Assembly (NCBI RefSeq): GCF_000276665.1
Contig: NW_004955433.1
Coordinates: forward strand, 11,826,962-11,890,961
Length of the DNA: 64,000 nucleotides
From: Chinchilla lanigera
Lineage: Eukaryota > Chordata > Mammalia > Rodentia > Chinchillidae
Direction of reading: 5' to 3'
The stretch's first letter is position 1. The number at the start of each line of letters is the position of its first letter. Both the position numbers and the translations under genes were made by a program. Under the pieces are notes generated by a model. The model was given only the letters and a program-made list of their open reading frames with translations, was not told where the DNA came from and searched no databases. Shown one piece after another: positions 10,916-22,289 of this stretch.

Positions 10916-12000
10916 CACTGCAAGGCCTGGGGAGTCGAGTGGATGTTGGTGCCATGGACTGAGCTAGTAAAGACCAGAGTGGGCAGGGGAAGGAAGAGTA
11001 GGGAGCAGCGTAATCATCCCTTCATCGTTTGTCATCTGAGATCCCAGTAGGGGTTTGGATCAAATGTTGATTGAAAGAGGGGACATGGAGCCTCCTAGAT
11101 GTGTCGTGTCTGAGAGGCAGCATTCCTGATGGTTAGACTGTTCCAGAATAGGTGGACCAGGTATTCTAGGGACTTGAGGGTATGTGGGTCAACTTCCCCC
11201 AGAAAAAGCCTGTTAACATGAGCCCTTCTGCTTTGTTGGTTCACTCATTTCAGTCCAACCACTGAGTTCTTGGGTTGAACCAAGGGCCCCCTTCTTTGTC
11301 CTCCCTTCTCTGCAAGAGGATCAGGTATCCAGGACCTTGGGGAGGTCAAGTGGTAGTTCTCTGTCTTCCTTTGCAGAGATCAAAAAATGGTTCTGTGGTT
11401 GAACAATGGCCCGACCATCTGCGAGATGTTAACTGCATAATGGAATGGAACTCGAAGGGCTTTTAAAAACATGAAGAGAGATTTTATTGTAGCTAATCGT
11501 GATGGATGGTGAGTGTGGTCACATTCGAGACATAAATCTTCATGGCAAGCCCAGGACTAAAAAGCCAATACGAACTCCATAGTTCAGAGAGCCTTGTTCT
11601 CAGCTGTGGGCAAGTAACATGGGGAAAGTCTGGAGACCTCACTGCATTAGGGACAGATGCCCACTTCCCAGTGGCCCTGCCCCCCAGCCCTCAGCTCCTG
11701 CACTGGTGAAGTCACTCGTTGCCTCTGCTTGAGTGATGGGCTGGCCTGATGCATCCCCTCTTGGCTCCTGGGAGTAGACAAGGAGGCAGGGTCCCAGCAG
11801 AACAGGCTGGACAGAGCAGAGGAAGCCTCGACTCCTCTCCCATTCAATTAAAGAGAAGAACGAGTCAAAGATCAGGGCAAGCTCTCAACAGAAAAGTTCA
11901 TGTGTAATAGCTGCTCTTACTAGCTACGTTCGTCCTTTCGGAGCCAGCTTAGCTTCCATGAACTTGACCAAGGCTCTTCTTTCATCAGGCTTGTTGACTA
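10916..12000. other. Unassigned non-coding DNA
   Basis: No repeat, RNA or coding feature recognised. The frames at 11275-11466 and 11647-11847 look like chance. Confidence 0.35.
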
Positions 12001-12009
12001 ATTTGTCAA

Positions 12010-12245
12010 GGTTTTATGATCTTCAGCAAAGAACCAAGAACACTGGACTAAAGGTCAGAGATTCTGGACTCACATGTCAACTCTTCTACTCTGTGAGCCT
12101 GGGGAAGCCACTTGACCTCTCTGGGCCTCGGTTTTCTCATCTATGATCTGTTAAATGAATGCAGTAATAGCCAGGCTAACCAAAAGGGTTTGTACAAGGG
12201 GTATATGATATCCTGCATGTCTCAAAGCACTTTGTAGGATTTTAG
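12010..12245 (+). mobile_element. MIR SINE
   Basis: MIR order is intact: 'CACTGGACTAAAGGTCAGAG', 'CTCTGTGAGCCTGGGGAAGCCACTTGACCTCTCTGGGCCTC', 'TTTTCTCATCTATGATCTGTTAAATGA' and a 3' 'CTCAAAGCACTTTGTAGGA'-type end. Confidence 0.9.
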
Positions 12246-12471
12246 AACATAGCATTTTTATTCAATAAGAATCTGGAAAACCACTCAAAAGATATTCATG
12301 ATATCTCTTTTTTCTAAATAAGTAAACAACAACCAAACAGAAGACAAAAGGGAAGTGAGAAATGAGGACACTGGCTTGGCCTCTCTTTCAGAGTGAGCTG
12401 CCTCTGCCTGCTGTCCTCTCCCTCCTTTTTATGTTTAAACATCTGAAACTCAGCATTTTGGAGTCTGAGAA

Positions 12472-12824
12472 TGCTGTGTCCAAATGTCTGTGTCTCCCCA
12501 AAATTCGTATGCTAGAAGCCTACTCACCAAAGTGAGGATAATTGGAAGTGACTCTGGGAGGTGATTAAGTCACTAGGGTGGAGCCCGCCTGAATGGGATT
12601 AGTGTCCTTAGAAAGGAGGCCCCAGAGAGCAGCCTTGCCCGTTCTGCCATCGGAAGACACAGCAAGAAGACCTGATCTTCTGCAGAAGAGGCCTCATCAG
12701 TCACTGCCACTCCTCAGCCTCAGATTTCTGGCTCCAGGCCATGAGTCCATGAGGTGTGTTGATTATACATCCTGAGATTATGAGATTTTCCTTACAGCAG
12801 AGCAACCTGAGTACACTAAGAGCA
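12472..12824 (+). mobile_element. ERVL-MaLR solo LTR (MST/MLT-like)
   Basis: Starts TGTGTCC...CCCCAAAATTCGTATGC, then 'GAAGTGACTCTGGGAGGTGATTAAGTCA', 'GGTGGAGCCCGCCTGAATGGGATTAG', 'GCAAGAAGACC' and an end near 'AGTACACTAAG'. This is the layout of a MaLR LTR. No internal region lies beside it, so it is a solo LTR and carries no gene. Confidence 0.8.
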
Positions 12825-13540
12825 ATGCTATTTTTTTCATATAAAGTCTGTGGCAAATCCTTGCTTTGAAAAAATACTCTGTGATAACTTTTCCATGGGT
12901 TTTCACCCAATTTGTCTAATATTGTACTGAGACGAGGTCAGTGTTTTCTGATAGTGAGGAATTCAAGGCAAGTAGCCAGTGCCCAAGGACCACAGGAAGG
13001 ACATGTTGGTTTCAGCCGGTGACAGTCCCATCCTGTGGTAGCAGCTAGCTTGTCGTCTGAAGGAGCCAGGCTCAAGAAAAAGAGAACTGTGCCGGAGTAC
13101 CCTGTGGGCTACCTGTGTCCTGTGCATGCTGAGCCCCACCTTGCTGACACGGAGGCCTCCCCAGGGCTCTTTGAGCGTCTAGATTCTTCTCAGGATTCCT
13201 CTGTGTCTGGCATTGGACATGGGCTCATTGCTTCTCCTAAGATTATTTCCCACTTTGGTTTCTTCAGTTTCCAGAAATACTTTAAAACTTTGAGCCTATT
13301 TGTTGTAATCTCTCCAGTTTTCTAAAATGGTCATAGACTGGTTCTGGTTCATAGATTTCTTCAAATATTTCTGTGGTATTTGGGAAATTAAGAGGACATA
13401 ATTGTTAGGCTCAATTCTTAGTTTTAAAACCACTGCTCTGGAGCTACTTAATCCTTTTTGAATTTGTAGAGAGCACTCTTGGAACTGAAAGGACAATATT
13501 TTGTGTAAATAGTCTATGGAAAACTTAAAAGAATATGTTC
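12825..13540. other. Unassigned non-coding DNA
   Basis: AT-leaning sequence with no recognised feature. Confidence 0.35.
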
Positions 13541-14160
13541 TTCCTTTCTAGGGAATAAAATATTATATGCACCAACCTTATATTATTAAATCATTACTAC
13601 TCTTGAATCCTTTGATTTTAGGGTTATTGACCTGAATAGCAATGAAAAGAAAACTCATCTGAGAATCTCTGAGCTATCTAGAGCTAACTCATTTTCATGG
13701 ACTTGTATCTGGTAACTGTAACATTTGGTATTCTATTATTTTAATTTTTTATTTTCTTTCCCTTCATTCCTTCTTTATATGCACTATGTTTATTACCTGC
13801 CTTGTCTTTAAAAAAATTTAGAGGGACATACTCCATTTTTGCTGTTAGTGGCAGCCTTTAAGTTTTTCAGATGCATCTCTGATCATTTTTCTTTATTACT
13901 ATAAATCAGTATCTATCAAACTTTCCCATGTGTATAATGGAAAATGTCTTGAATTTGTCTCTTACCTCATTAAATTGATTTTCTGTGGTATCCAACCTGC
14001 TGTTCATGTGAGAGTTTTTAATTAATCAATTGTGTTTTCTCTCCATTCAGTTTCCCCTTATCTCAGATGCTTTCTTTCTCCTCATACTTGCTTGGCTTTT
14101 GGATTTAATGTCTTCTTGGCTATTATTGAAAAAGCAAATCAGAAAGTTCCTCAAGCTGCC
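13541..14160 (-). mobile_element. Probable L1/HAL1-like fragment, antisense
   Basis: T-rich text with clauses like 'TCTTACCTCATTAAATTGATTTTCTG' and 'GTATCCAACCTGCTGTTCATG' that resemble antisense old L1/HAL1 ORF sequence. Highly diverged; assignment is tentative. Confidence 0.4.
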
Positions 14161-14190
14161 TATGTCTTATAATTCTATATAGAAAGAGAG

Positions 14191-14262
<72 letters not shown>
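14191..14262 (+). repeat. (TTTC)n microsatellite, SINE-tail derived
   Basis: About 18 nearly perfect TTTC units abut the 3' end of a minus-strand SINE. On the SINE strand this is (GAAA)n, so the array probably grew from its A-rich tail. Likely length-polymorphic. Confidence 0.97.
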
Positions 14263-14263
<1 letters not shown>

Positions 14264-14430
14264 TTTCATCTCTGTGGTACTGGGGATGGAAGCTAGGGGC
14301 TTGTATTAAGTTATATCCCAAGCATCTTTTTTGAGACAGGGTTCCACTACCTCTAAATTGCCCAGGCTGTGCTCAAACTTGGGATCCTTCTGCCTCAGCC
14401 TCCTAGAGTATTGGTATTACAGGCATGCTT
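14263..14430 (-). mobile_element. B1-dID dimeric SINE, antisense
   Basis: On the plus strand the ID half comes first ('TGGTACTGGGGATGGAAGC'...'TTATATCCCAAGCATC') and the B1 half follows ('GAGACAGGGTTCC', 'AATTGCCCAGGCTGTGCTCAAACTTGGGATCCTTCTGCCTCAGCCTCC', 'TATTACAGGCATGC'). Orientation is set by the tail microsatellite on the left. Confidence 0.85.
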
Positions 14431-14699
14431 TCTATGGCTCTGCATGTAACTGCTTTTTTCAGACCTGTAGGAGCTCCTCCATGCGTGGGTTCTTTCTGCC
14501 CATCTGTCAAGAAGGATGGTTCTTTCTGTAGGCTTCTTTCAAGCAGAGACAGTTCCGTTCTCCACTTCCTGGACAGATTGCTCTTAACAGAGCAGGGAAC
14601 AGGGATCACAAACTGGTCTGTGCTTCTCCCCGCAGGCAGCTAAGGGTCATTCTTATAAGGAGCAGCAGTGTTCGATGGAGAGGATGACAATTCTTTAGT

Positions 14700-15060
14700 G
14701 GATTTTTATTGCCTCATGGGAGAGATAAACTAAAACCATAGAGGGTCCCTCAGCCAACATTGAGTTTGTCCTTTCACCAAAAGTCTCTGGTTCTGCAGAG
14801 ATCTTAGCAATGGGTTTCTTTCTGAAAAAATTCTGACCTTTCTCACAAAGTACATTAGTAGGTGCAGTAACTCCTGTTCTCTTGGTGGATTAATCAGCAA
14901 TAACTTGCTGTGGACAAAGTCGGGGTCCACGGTGCTGGGAGCATATTGTTCCACAGTATCATAAAACTGGAGCAGCCTGAGGGCCAGACTGAAAGGGGCG
15001 ACTGTCTGCCTGATGGAGGCGTGGTTACACCATCCTCAAAAATAGCGCAGGGATATTGAG
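14700..15060 (-). pseudogene. Possible processed-pseudogene remnant, parent unknown
   Basis: The minus strand carries a 75-codon open frame (14730-14954). Its composition looks protein-like: EQYAPSTVDPDFV, INPPREQELLHLLMYFVRKV, LLRSLQNQRLLVKG. The reading seems to extend upstream (toward 15030) before stops. An AATAAA lies about 20 bases past the stop on the same strand. I cannot name a parent gene. It could also be a chance frame, so this is a lead and not a gene call. Confidence 0.25.
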
Positions 15061-17450
15061 TGACATGGTAGTATTTTCATTGCTTCATAGGAGTCACAAA
15101 GCCTTGTTTATCCTATTATTGTAAAACTAATGTATATAAGTGTGTGTGTGTGTATAAGAAAAAAAGAAAGAAAGAGTGAATTTTATGAAAGAGGAGAGAG
15201 AAATAACAATAATGCACCAATATGTTAATTTCTGGATGATGTTATTATAGAGAGTCAAATATTTTTATTCATTTTGGTTTCTTGAATTTTCCTCAATGCA
15301 TATGAAGTACTTTTATATTAAGGGAGAAAAAGGTGTCTTTAAAAATCAGTTCATTTGAGGATTTCTAGAAATCCTTATAGACATTATCTCCATATTAGAT
15401 ATCTGTCTATTGTGTTACCTTTTTCTTCTCTTAAAAGAACAAAATGAAAAGAAGCTGGGTATTCTGGACATGTTATTAATGAGAAAAATCATATTGATAT
15501 TTGCCATTAAAATCCTGTTATACTGGAAGGTTCTGAAATAACTTTTGATTATCAAAAAAAAAAAAAAGAATAATTCTTTTCCAGTGTATGTGCATTTAGG
15601 TTTTGTTCAATTCTTTGAAATCTGGGGAGCATTTATGTGTTCCATTCATAAACTCAAGAAATTCTTAGACTGCCAGGGATCTTCAGGGCAATAGTCAAGA
15701 GGAGCTGGTTTGCAGTGGCTCAAGGCATCTCTTCCCAACTATACTGTATACAGGGAGGGTATTACACCATGGCAGTTGGCAGGCACTTCAAATCAGGATG
15801 TACCCTCAAAGAGCTGGTTGCTAAACACTTCCCAGGATTCATTGCTTTAGGGACCGTCTAACCCATGAAGATGCCCGGGCTGAGAGAAGCAAAGCCATTG
15901 GCCTGAGGTCCCATGACAGCTTGAGGACAGAGCTAGTGGACAAGCAGGTCTCCCTCCTCACCACCTCCTCCAGCTGTCCCAGTCACAACTCAATCTTCCT
16001 GGTGCCAAAGTGTGTTCACTGCAATTAGGAGCAGCAAAAACCTCACTTCTAGAGGCTAAAGAGAAAACAAACAGAGCGCCCATCAACACTGTATTGCTTT
16101 ACATGAGCGCACAATGAGACTTGGAGTGGTGGGTAAAGACAATTCATCTACATGTGAAACTAAGCATTTCTCAGATAATTGTTTTAAAAAAAGAAGCTTA
16201 AATCCCTGTATTAGACAACACAATATTCTTACCATTTGTGCAATGATTTGTTAATTAAATTGCTGCTAAAACAATATTTATTTTTTGCCTTAAATTCAGC
16301 TGAATATCAATCTTCAATCAATATAGTGTAGCCTGGAGGCACCTCTTGCTTCAAATTTGCTTCACAAATCTGCTGCAGGTAATTTATACCCAGTCAATAA
16401 GACATGTTTCAAAAGCCACTTTGCCCTCCCAACAGGCAACCCTGGACTAATTTACAATTGTATAAGAACTGGCAAACTATACACACCTGAGTTAAATATA
16501 ATTTGTAATAGGATTTTTTTTTTTTAAGCAGTAGTGAAAGATTTGATTTTTGTCTGTTCGGTATGCAAGTAATCTTTGGCTATTTCTGGAACGATAACTG
16601 GAAAACATAAATTGCTTTGTTTCCCTTTCAGGCATAATTTTTAGTTGTTGTTCTTTAGGCGGGGAGGGGGAGGACCTTCAGGGACAGCAAACAGAATGAT
16701 TACTGTCTCCAGTACACGTTTGCAGCGTCCACGAGTAATAAGTGGAGAAGGCATTATTATTGCTTGGGTTTTTTTTTTTTTTTAAAGGAAAGGGATTTTT
16801 TACTCCAAGACAGATCTTTCCCTTGTTCCCATATATTTTGGAGGAGGCAAAGGCAGAGCAGGAACTGTCAGGGTTTGGCTGAAGAAAATATTTACAAATT
16901 AATCCCGAGGTTTGAAATCTCAACAAAGGATGCAATCTGTACTTCATGTTAGAAACCGTAATTAACTTATTAGGCAGGCCCGTGCAGCGTGGGCTCCTCT
17001 TCCTCTGTGGGTAGGCACCATCATTAGAAACCCTCTCTAGGAGCTGGGGCTCTCGGCTGTTCCTCCTCCATTTCATTCCACCAGCTGCCAATTTGATTGG
17101 TTAAGTACTTTGGACTGTGCGATCCTCTCTTTTTCTTTTGGATTGATGTGTTTATTACTTTTTGTGACAGTGGCTCCCAAGGCAGATGTTCAATAAAGGG
17201 GGAAAAAATCTGATACAGACCCAAGTCAAGAGAGAAGCAGTGGAGATTGCAGAAAATTGGGAAAGTTATCATAAGCATGGAGCTGTTATTGGAGATTTAG
17301 CTCCCAGCGTTTGTAGCTGTTGTGTTATTTACTCTTCCGTGGATGGAAACCTAGCAGGGAATTATTGAAAGCTGAGTTTTCTGAGTTTTAAATTGCACTT
17401 GTTTTGTGCACATCATGGCAGTAGCCCATCAGAGGGGAAGCTAAATTGAA
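15061..17450. other. Repeat-poor, enhancer-like non-coding block
   Basis: Over 2 kb without a recognised transposon, AT-rich with homeodomain-type cores: TTAATTAA at 16251-16258, CAATCAATAT near 16315, ACAATTGTAT near 16455. Low-complexity A/T runs occur at 15555, 16508 and 16770. The texture is that of deeply conserved non-coding elements near developmental regulators, but conservation cannot be seen in one sequence. Open frames here (for example 16678-17091 minus) lack any domain. Confidence 0.35.
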
Positions 17451-19187
17451 GCTCTCAGCAATGGGCGCCCTGTGGAGTCTCTGTGTCTCGCTGTCTCTCA
17501 GTCTCTTTCTTTCTTTCTCAGAATGAGAGAATAGATTGAGCTACCTAATCATGAGGTGGTGCTTATTTGGTAGCACCTAGGGGCAGGGCTGGGCTCTGAG
17601 GTAGCCGTCACTATGTAGGGCGGCTTCCGGGTTCCTTGGGCCCCAAAGATGAGCAGGGAGGGATCTACTCCTCTGCTGGGAACTGGTGACAAATCCATGC
17701 AAACTGATTTCCTCTAAAGTCCCACTTCTGCCTTTTATACCTTTGTCTTTTCCACCCCTGATGTAACTGAGACAAGCAGAACCAGCATTTCCCCCAAATC
17801 CCAAATGGGCAATGGGCAATGGTCAAGGGCACCCAACCAGGATTCCAAGCTTCCACACTTCCTGTCTGGGCACCCGCCTCCCAAATCAAGCAAAGAGCAC
17901 TTATATGAGTTTATGTCCTTTACTCCTCCTTTAAAAATTCCTTCTCCTACACAACCCATGAACCTCTTAAATCTACAAAACTCCTCTCCCACAGGATGAC
18001 CTCACCGCAACCTGGGGGCTAACTGCATTTTGGAATTTTAGGTCCAAATAAATGTATTTGTTGAGCAGTTCCCTCCCTTGACATTTCCTACCCTGTGTCT
18101 GCTCACTAAACCTTTGAGAAGGCCCAAAGTGAGAAAACCTGCTCAACTTTTATCTGGTGTTTCCCAAGCTTATGTGGTCATTTAAATAATCATTCTGCCT
18201 AGATTTATTGAATACACTACGTGGTAGTCCTCATGCTGGAAACTAGAAAGACAATGTATAAAAGAGACATTTCCTAATTCCCTTGTCTAAAAGAACTCTT
18301 TTCTATTCTCAGGGTATAAATCTGTGTGAACCTAGTGTTTTAGGCTTCTCAGTTGGAGAAATGTTTCTTAAGCTGAAGAGCGGTTTCAGTGGTGGCCTTT
18401 CGGTGGCCTTAGATCCATACCTATCTGTGAGTGAGAGCAGCTTTCTCCGCTTGCAAAGACTCGCCCTGAGATCAAGGGAAGCTTGCAATGGCTGGTGAGG
18501 ATGTGATACTTTGGGTGGTGTGGGTTGGAGGATTGCCTAACACCTACTTCCTTCCAAGCCACTTGGCCTGACCAGTGTACTGCAGCCTCTTCACTGCATC
18601 CTCCAAAAGGGACTGGGGAACAGGAGATTGGCCTGGTCGGCAAGACAGTCACACCCTAATATTAGGGCTCCCATTCTCTCTAGGTGAGCTGGGCCATGCA
18701 CAGTCCAGCAGGATGGTCTGGCTGGGTTTAGATATTTATCAGACTGGAACGTGGTCTTGGAAATTCAGAGTGGAGGCTAACGTCTTTCCTCCTGAGAATA
18801 TGCAATAATTTGAGGCTTCAGGAAGAGGTCAAATACAGCAAACCATGGGAACTATCACTGTTTCCCCCACTCACAATTAACAGATTAAAAATCACCATCA
18901 GTACCAGCCCTGATATGTACTTCTTTTTCTGTCCAAAGTGAGTTTGTAGTTAAAGAAAGGTGACCTATAAGAAGGTAGCACAGGTGGGCATGTGCACACG
19001 AGTGAAACATGCACTGCAGCTATGACATAGCAAGAATGATGGGTACTTGACAACCACAGTCCTTAAAGACAATTCACTCATCACTGTCCCTCTTGTCTTT
19101 GTGTAGCCCCTTCTGCATTAGGATCATTGGGAGCTCTCTGAAGACAGACCCTCCCTGTTAGCAGAAGTCTGAGTGTCTGGTCTGGGA
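17451..19187. other. Unassigned DNA with small repeat relics
   Basis: Mostly unrecognised. 18190-18290 has an L2-like antisense clause ('TTTATTGAATACACTACGTGG') and 19110-19180 has MER5-like phrases ('ATTAGGATCATTGGGAGCTCT'); both are too short for confident calls. Confidence 0.35.
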
Positions 19188-19995
19188 GGTTATAATGAGG
19201 TAAACTGTGTCACCCCAAAATTGATATCTGAACTCCTAACCCTTAGCACCTCAAAATGTAATTGCATTTAAAGGGAATGTCTATACCAGATATAAAATGA
19301 AGTCTTAAGGTGGGTCCGAATCCGGTGTCATTGATGTCCTTATCCTCAGAAAGGAAATTTAGACACCAGATATGGGTGTGCATAGAGAAAAAGACCATGT
19401 GAGAACCTAGTAAGAAGACCACCGCCTACAAGTGGGGTGAGAGGCCTCTGCTGTAGTTTGGATCTCAAATGTCCCCAAAGGTCCATGTGCCAAAGGCTTG
19501 ACTCCCAGCCTGTGGTGCTCTTGCGAGGTGGTGGAAGCTTTAAGAGGTGGGGCCTAGAGCAAGGAAGTTAGGTCATGGGGGAGCGTCCTCAAAGGGAATC
19601 ATGGGAGCCTTTTCTTTTCCTTTTCTCTTTCTCTTTTTTCATGCCTCCTGGCCAAGAGTTAAGTGGCTTGATCCACCAGGTGCTCTCTGCCATGATTCTG
19701 TGCCTTGCCTGAAAACACTGGGGCAGCCGAGCCTAAAAACAACTGGGCCAACAAACCATGGACCCAAACCTTCGAAACTATGAGTGAAAACAAACCATTC
19801 CTCCTTTGAAGTTGATTATCTCACATATTTGTTGCAGGAATATAAAGCTCACTAAGACAGCTGCAGAAAAAAACCAACCCTGCTGATTCCTTCATCTTGG
19901 ACTTGCAGCCTCCAGAACTGTGAGGAAATGAACATCGGTTGTTTAAGCCACCCAGTGCGTGGTGCTGTGTTGCAGCATCCCCAACAAGCCAGTGC
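19188..19995 (+). mobile_element. MLT1A-type LTR, split by a younger LTR
   Basis: Left part: 'AAACTGTGTCACCCCAAAATTGATATCTGAACTCCTAACCC', 'AAGTCTTAAGGTGGGTCCGAATCC', 'GACCATGTGAGAACC'. Right part resumes at about 19865: 'CCAACCCTGCTGATTCC', 'TTGGACTTGCAGCCTCCAGAACTGTGAGG', 'TTGTTTAAGCCACCCAGTGCGTGG'. This is the MLT1A-like order with one interruption at 19452-19859. Solo LTR without genes. Confidence 0.88.
19452..19859 (+). mobile_element. MaLR LTR (MST/ORR1-like) nested in MLT1
   Basis: A 408-bp unit runs from TGTAGTTTGGATC to CTCACTAAGACA, the TG...CA ends of an LTR. It holds 'AAGAGGTGGGGCCTAGAGC', 'TTAGGTCATGGGGG' and a 3' 'CCATTCCTCCTTTGAAGTTG' clause. Flanks are TCTGC (19447-19451) and GCTGC (19860-19864), a 5-bp target duplication with one change. 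Nested position makes it younger than the host LTR. Confidence 0.88.
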
Positions 19996-21220
19996 AGAGG
20001 GGAGAGTGGATTCGGGTGCAGAAAGCAATTATAATTAAACATCAAATTGCTGAGAAAAAGCAAGGATAGGCCATGAGAAAGAAGAGAGAAGAGAGGGAGG
20101 GTGCTTAGCAAGGATCCCAGAGTGGAATGGGAGAGACTTTCAAACCTTGTCCTGCAATCTTCCCCCTCAAGCTCCTGTGTGACCCACACATACACTCTCA
20201 CTGAGAGACACAGGGCCAAGAGAGGCTTTGCCTGAAGAACTTGCATATGGAGGGCATGGGGAGGGCATGGTTTATTTCCTGGGAGATGACAACAGGTCAG
20301 TTTGATCCTATGCTGTAGAATTTTTTCCAGATGAAAAGTGAGATCTTGAAGCTGCCAATAGCAGCACTGTGGAATGTTTTCAGTTATTTCTAACCTCCAT
20401 GTTTGGCTACCTTAGACCCAGAAACTTTGGTGCTGGCTCCATCTGGAAAGAAATAATGGAAGGGAGATGTGAAGATGCCCAGGTACTGGTTTCAAATAAA
20501 TTAAAAATAAAAAAAGAAACTGTCACTTAGCCAGATGATCAACAATGGAATGGATGTTTGATTGAGGTTAGAAAAAAATACCCTAAATAGAACTGAAGAC
20601 TGTCCATTAAAAAACGAAAACAAAAACAAACCAAACCTCTCTCAGATGTCTGCACCACATAAACCTAATAAGACAGAGTAAAAAATATTGGATTTATTTT
20701 TACAAGTTAGCTGTGACCTTCTCAACCTTTGGAATGGATTCACTTCACACAGTTCCTCTTAAGGGCCTTAGGGTTATGACTAACTCATAAAAATAAATCC
20801 AATATTTCCCCCTTAGCCATGTCATAGCCAATGTAGGAATTCAGATGATGGGGCCAGGGAGGTGGGTTTTCATTTCGCGTGACCTCTCATTATGAGAGGC
20901 ACAGAGCCCTCAGCGTTGGCAGAGCCTCCAGCTCCCCAGCCCTCCCTGGAACCTGTGTACAAAGGGAGGAAAAACAAGGCACCTGTGTCGGGGCTAAGTC
21001 CAGGGTGAGGCGTGGTGGAGACACCGTAGGGACACAGACTTCCAGCCTCAGGGTAGCAGGAGCAGGGGGTGGGTGGGCAAGGTGGTCTGCTGCTTTCCAG
21101 TGAGAAGGAAAGTCTTCCCTTTGAAGAAGTAAGAGAGAGCCATCCTCTGGGGTTGTCTAGGTTGAGACTTCACTAGGCAAAACATGCCACCTGCGTCACA
21201 GGCAGCCTCCACCCTTGTCA
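19996..21220. other. Unassigned DNA containing an inverted repeat
   Basis: No gene or transposon family recognised apart from the inverted repeat at 20683-20807. Confidence 0.35.
20683..20807. repeat. Inverted repeat, 28-bp arms, 69-base loop
   Basis: The left arm 20683-20710 begins AAATATTGGATTTATTTTTA and the right arm 20780-20807 ends TAAAAATAAATCCAATATTT. The arms are complementary at 26 of 28 positions, the two changes being adjacent. The unit is 125 bp. It could be an unnamed MITE (ends as terminal inverted repeats) or a locally formed hairpin. No clear target duplication is visible. Confidence 0.9.
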
Positions 21221-21224
21221 TTCC

Positions 21225-21540
21225 CAGGGACCTCAGTCATTGAACAAATGTCTTCTGGTTGCCCACTGCCTGCTAGGCCCCTGACAGCACTGAATGTACA
21301 GGTAGACAAATTCAGAGGCAGTCCCTGTCCCCAAGGGGCCTGTGAGCAAATATAAGATTCAGGCTCTAACCAAATAAGCACAATAATCCCTGTGTGATCA
21401 AAATCTGAGATTTGTCCTATGGGGAGGATCTGGATAATGGCAGGATCCTGGCTAGGTGGGGAGGAGGAGGAGGATCAGTCCCAGGGAACTTCCCTGAGGA
21501 AGTGATGTTAAGCTGAGCAGTGGCTAGATGCTAATTGGTG
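21225..21540 (-). mobile_element. L2 LINE 3' fragment, antisense
   Basis: 'TCATTGAACAAATGTCTTCTGG', 'CACTGCCTGCTAGGCCCCTGACAGC', 'CAGTCCCTGTCCCCAAGGGGCCTGTGAG' and 'GGGAACTTCCCTGAGGAAGTGATGTTAAGCTGAGCAG' follow antisense L2 order. Confidence 0.7.
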
Positions 21541-22285
21541 GAGGGGGTAGAGGAAAAACTGCTAGCAGGAGGCACTGGTATCCCTGAGGCTCCCTTCAAG
21601 CGGCTGTGACACAGAACACTGTCACAACCTAGGAAAGGGACAAAAGGGGAAGGAAGGCAGACAGAAAAGGCTGAACTGTGAGGCAGACCCACTGAAGGCC
21701 TCAGCCTACCTCGGAGAGCCCCTTGGACCAGGCTTGAACTGGAACTAGGGTGCTGTAGATCCCATGCTTCCTGGTCACCAAGTGCAGGTCACTCTGGAAG
21801 GATGTGAGCTGCAGGCAAGGTGGTTTTTTTCCAGCCCAGGCAGTTCCTAAAGAGGGTGGACAGTGAGGGCCATCAGCCGCCAGGTTGGGGTGGTACATCG
21901 TAGCATCCACTGTGTGTTACAAAGGTCTCTTGCAGGAAGAAGCAATGTCAAGAGGACATGGGCAGGGTGGAGACCCCGGATTTGCAGGCTTGGAATGTGC
22001 AGCACTAGGGGCCAGCAGATATCCCTTCAGAAGACAGGAGAAGACCCTGGCTCTCTGTGCAGCTGGGACAGAGAGCCCAGACTGTGCACGGCACTGAGTG
22101 GCTCCCACTGTGGGCTCAAGCTGAGGAGAAAGAAGCAAGAGAAAGACCCCAGTCCTCCAGGTGCTTGTACTGTGCTGGAGGAGACCGCACACATGCACAC
22201 ATGCACGCGCACACACACATACACACGCACATGTGCACAAGAAGCTAAACCAGTAGGACACATCCCCAAATATTCGGGTGAATTG
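21541..22285. other. Unassigned DNA with (CA)n tract
   Basis: Nothing recognised except an imperfect CA/TG-rich microsatellite at about 22187-22236. Confidence 0.35.
22187..22236 (+). repeat. Imperfect (CA)n microsatellite
   Basis: ACACATGCACACATGCACGCGCACACACACATACACACGCACATGTGCAC-type alternating purine-pyrimidine run, potentially Z-DNA forming. Confidence 0.9.
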
Positions 22286-22289
22286 TCTG

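Noticed and set aside
16678..17091. 137-codon minus-strand frame
   Set aside because: Lysine-rich part is the complement of a T run and the rest lacks any domain; it lies in AT-rich non-coding DNA.
22057..22269. Histidine/threonine- and cysteine/valine-rich frames on both strands
   Set aside because: They are translations of the (CA)n microsatellite.
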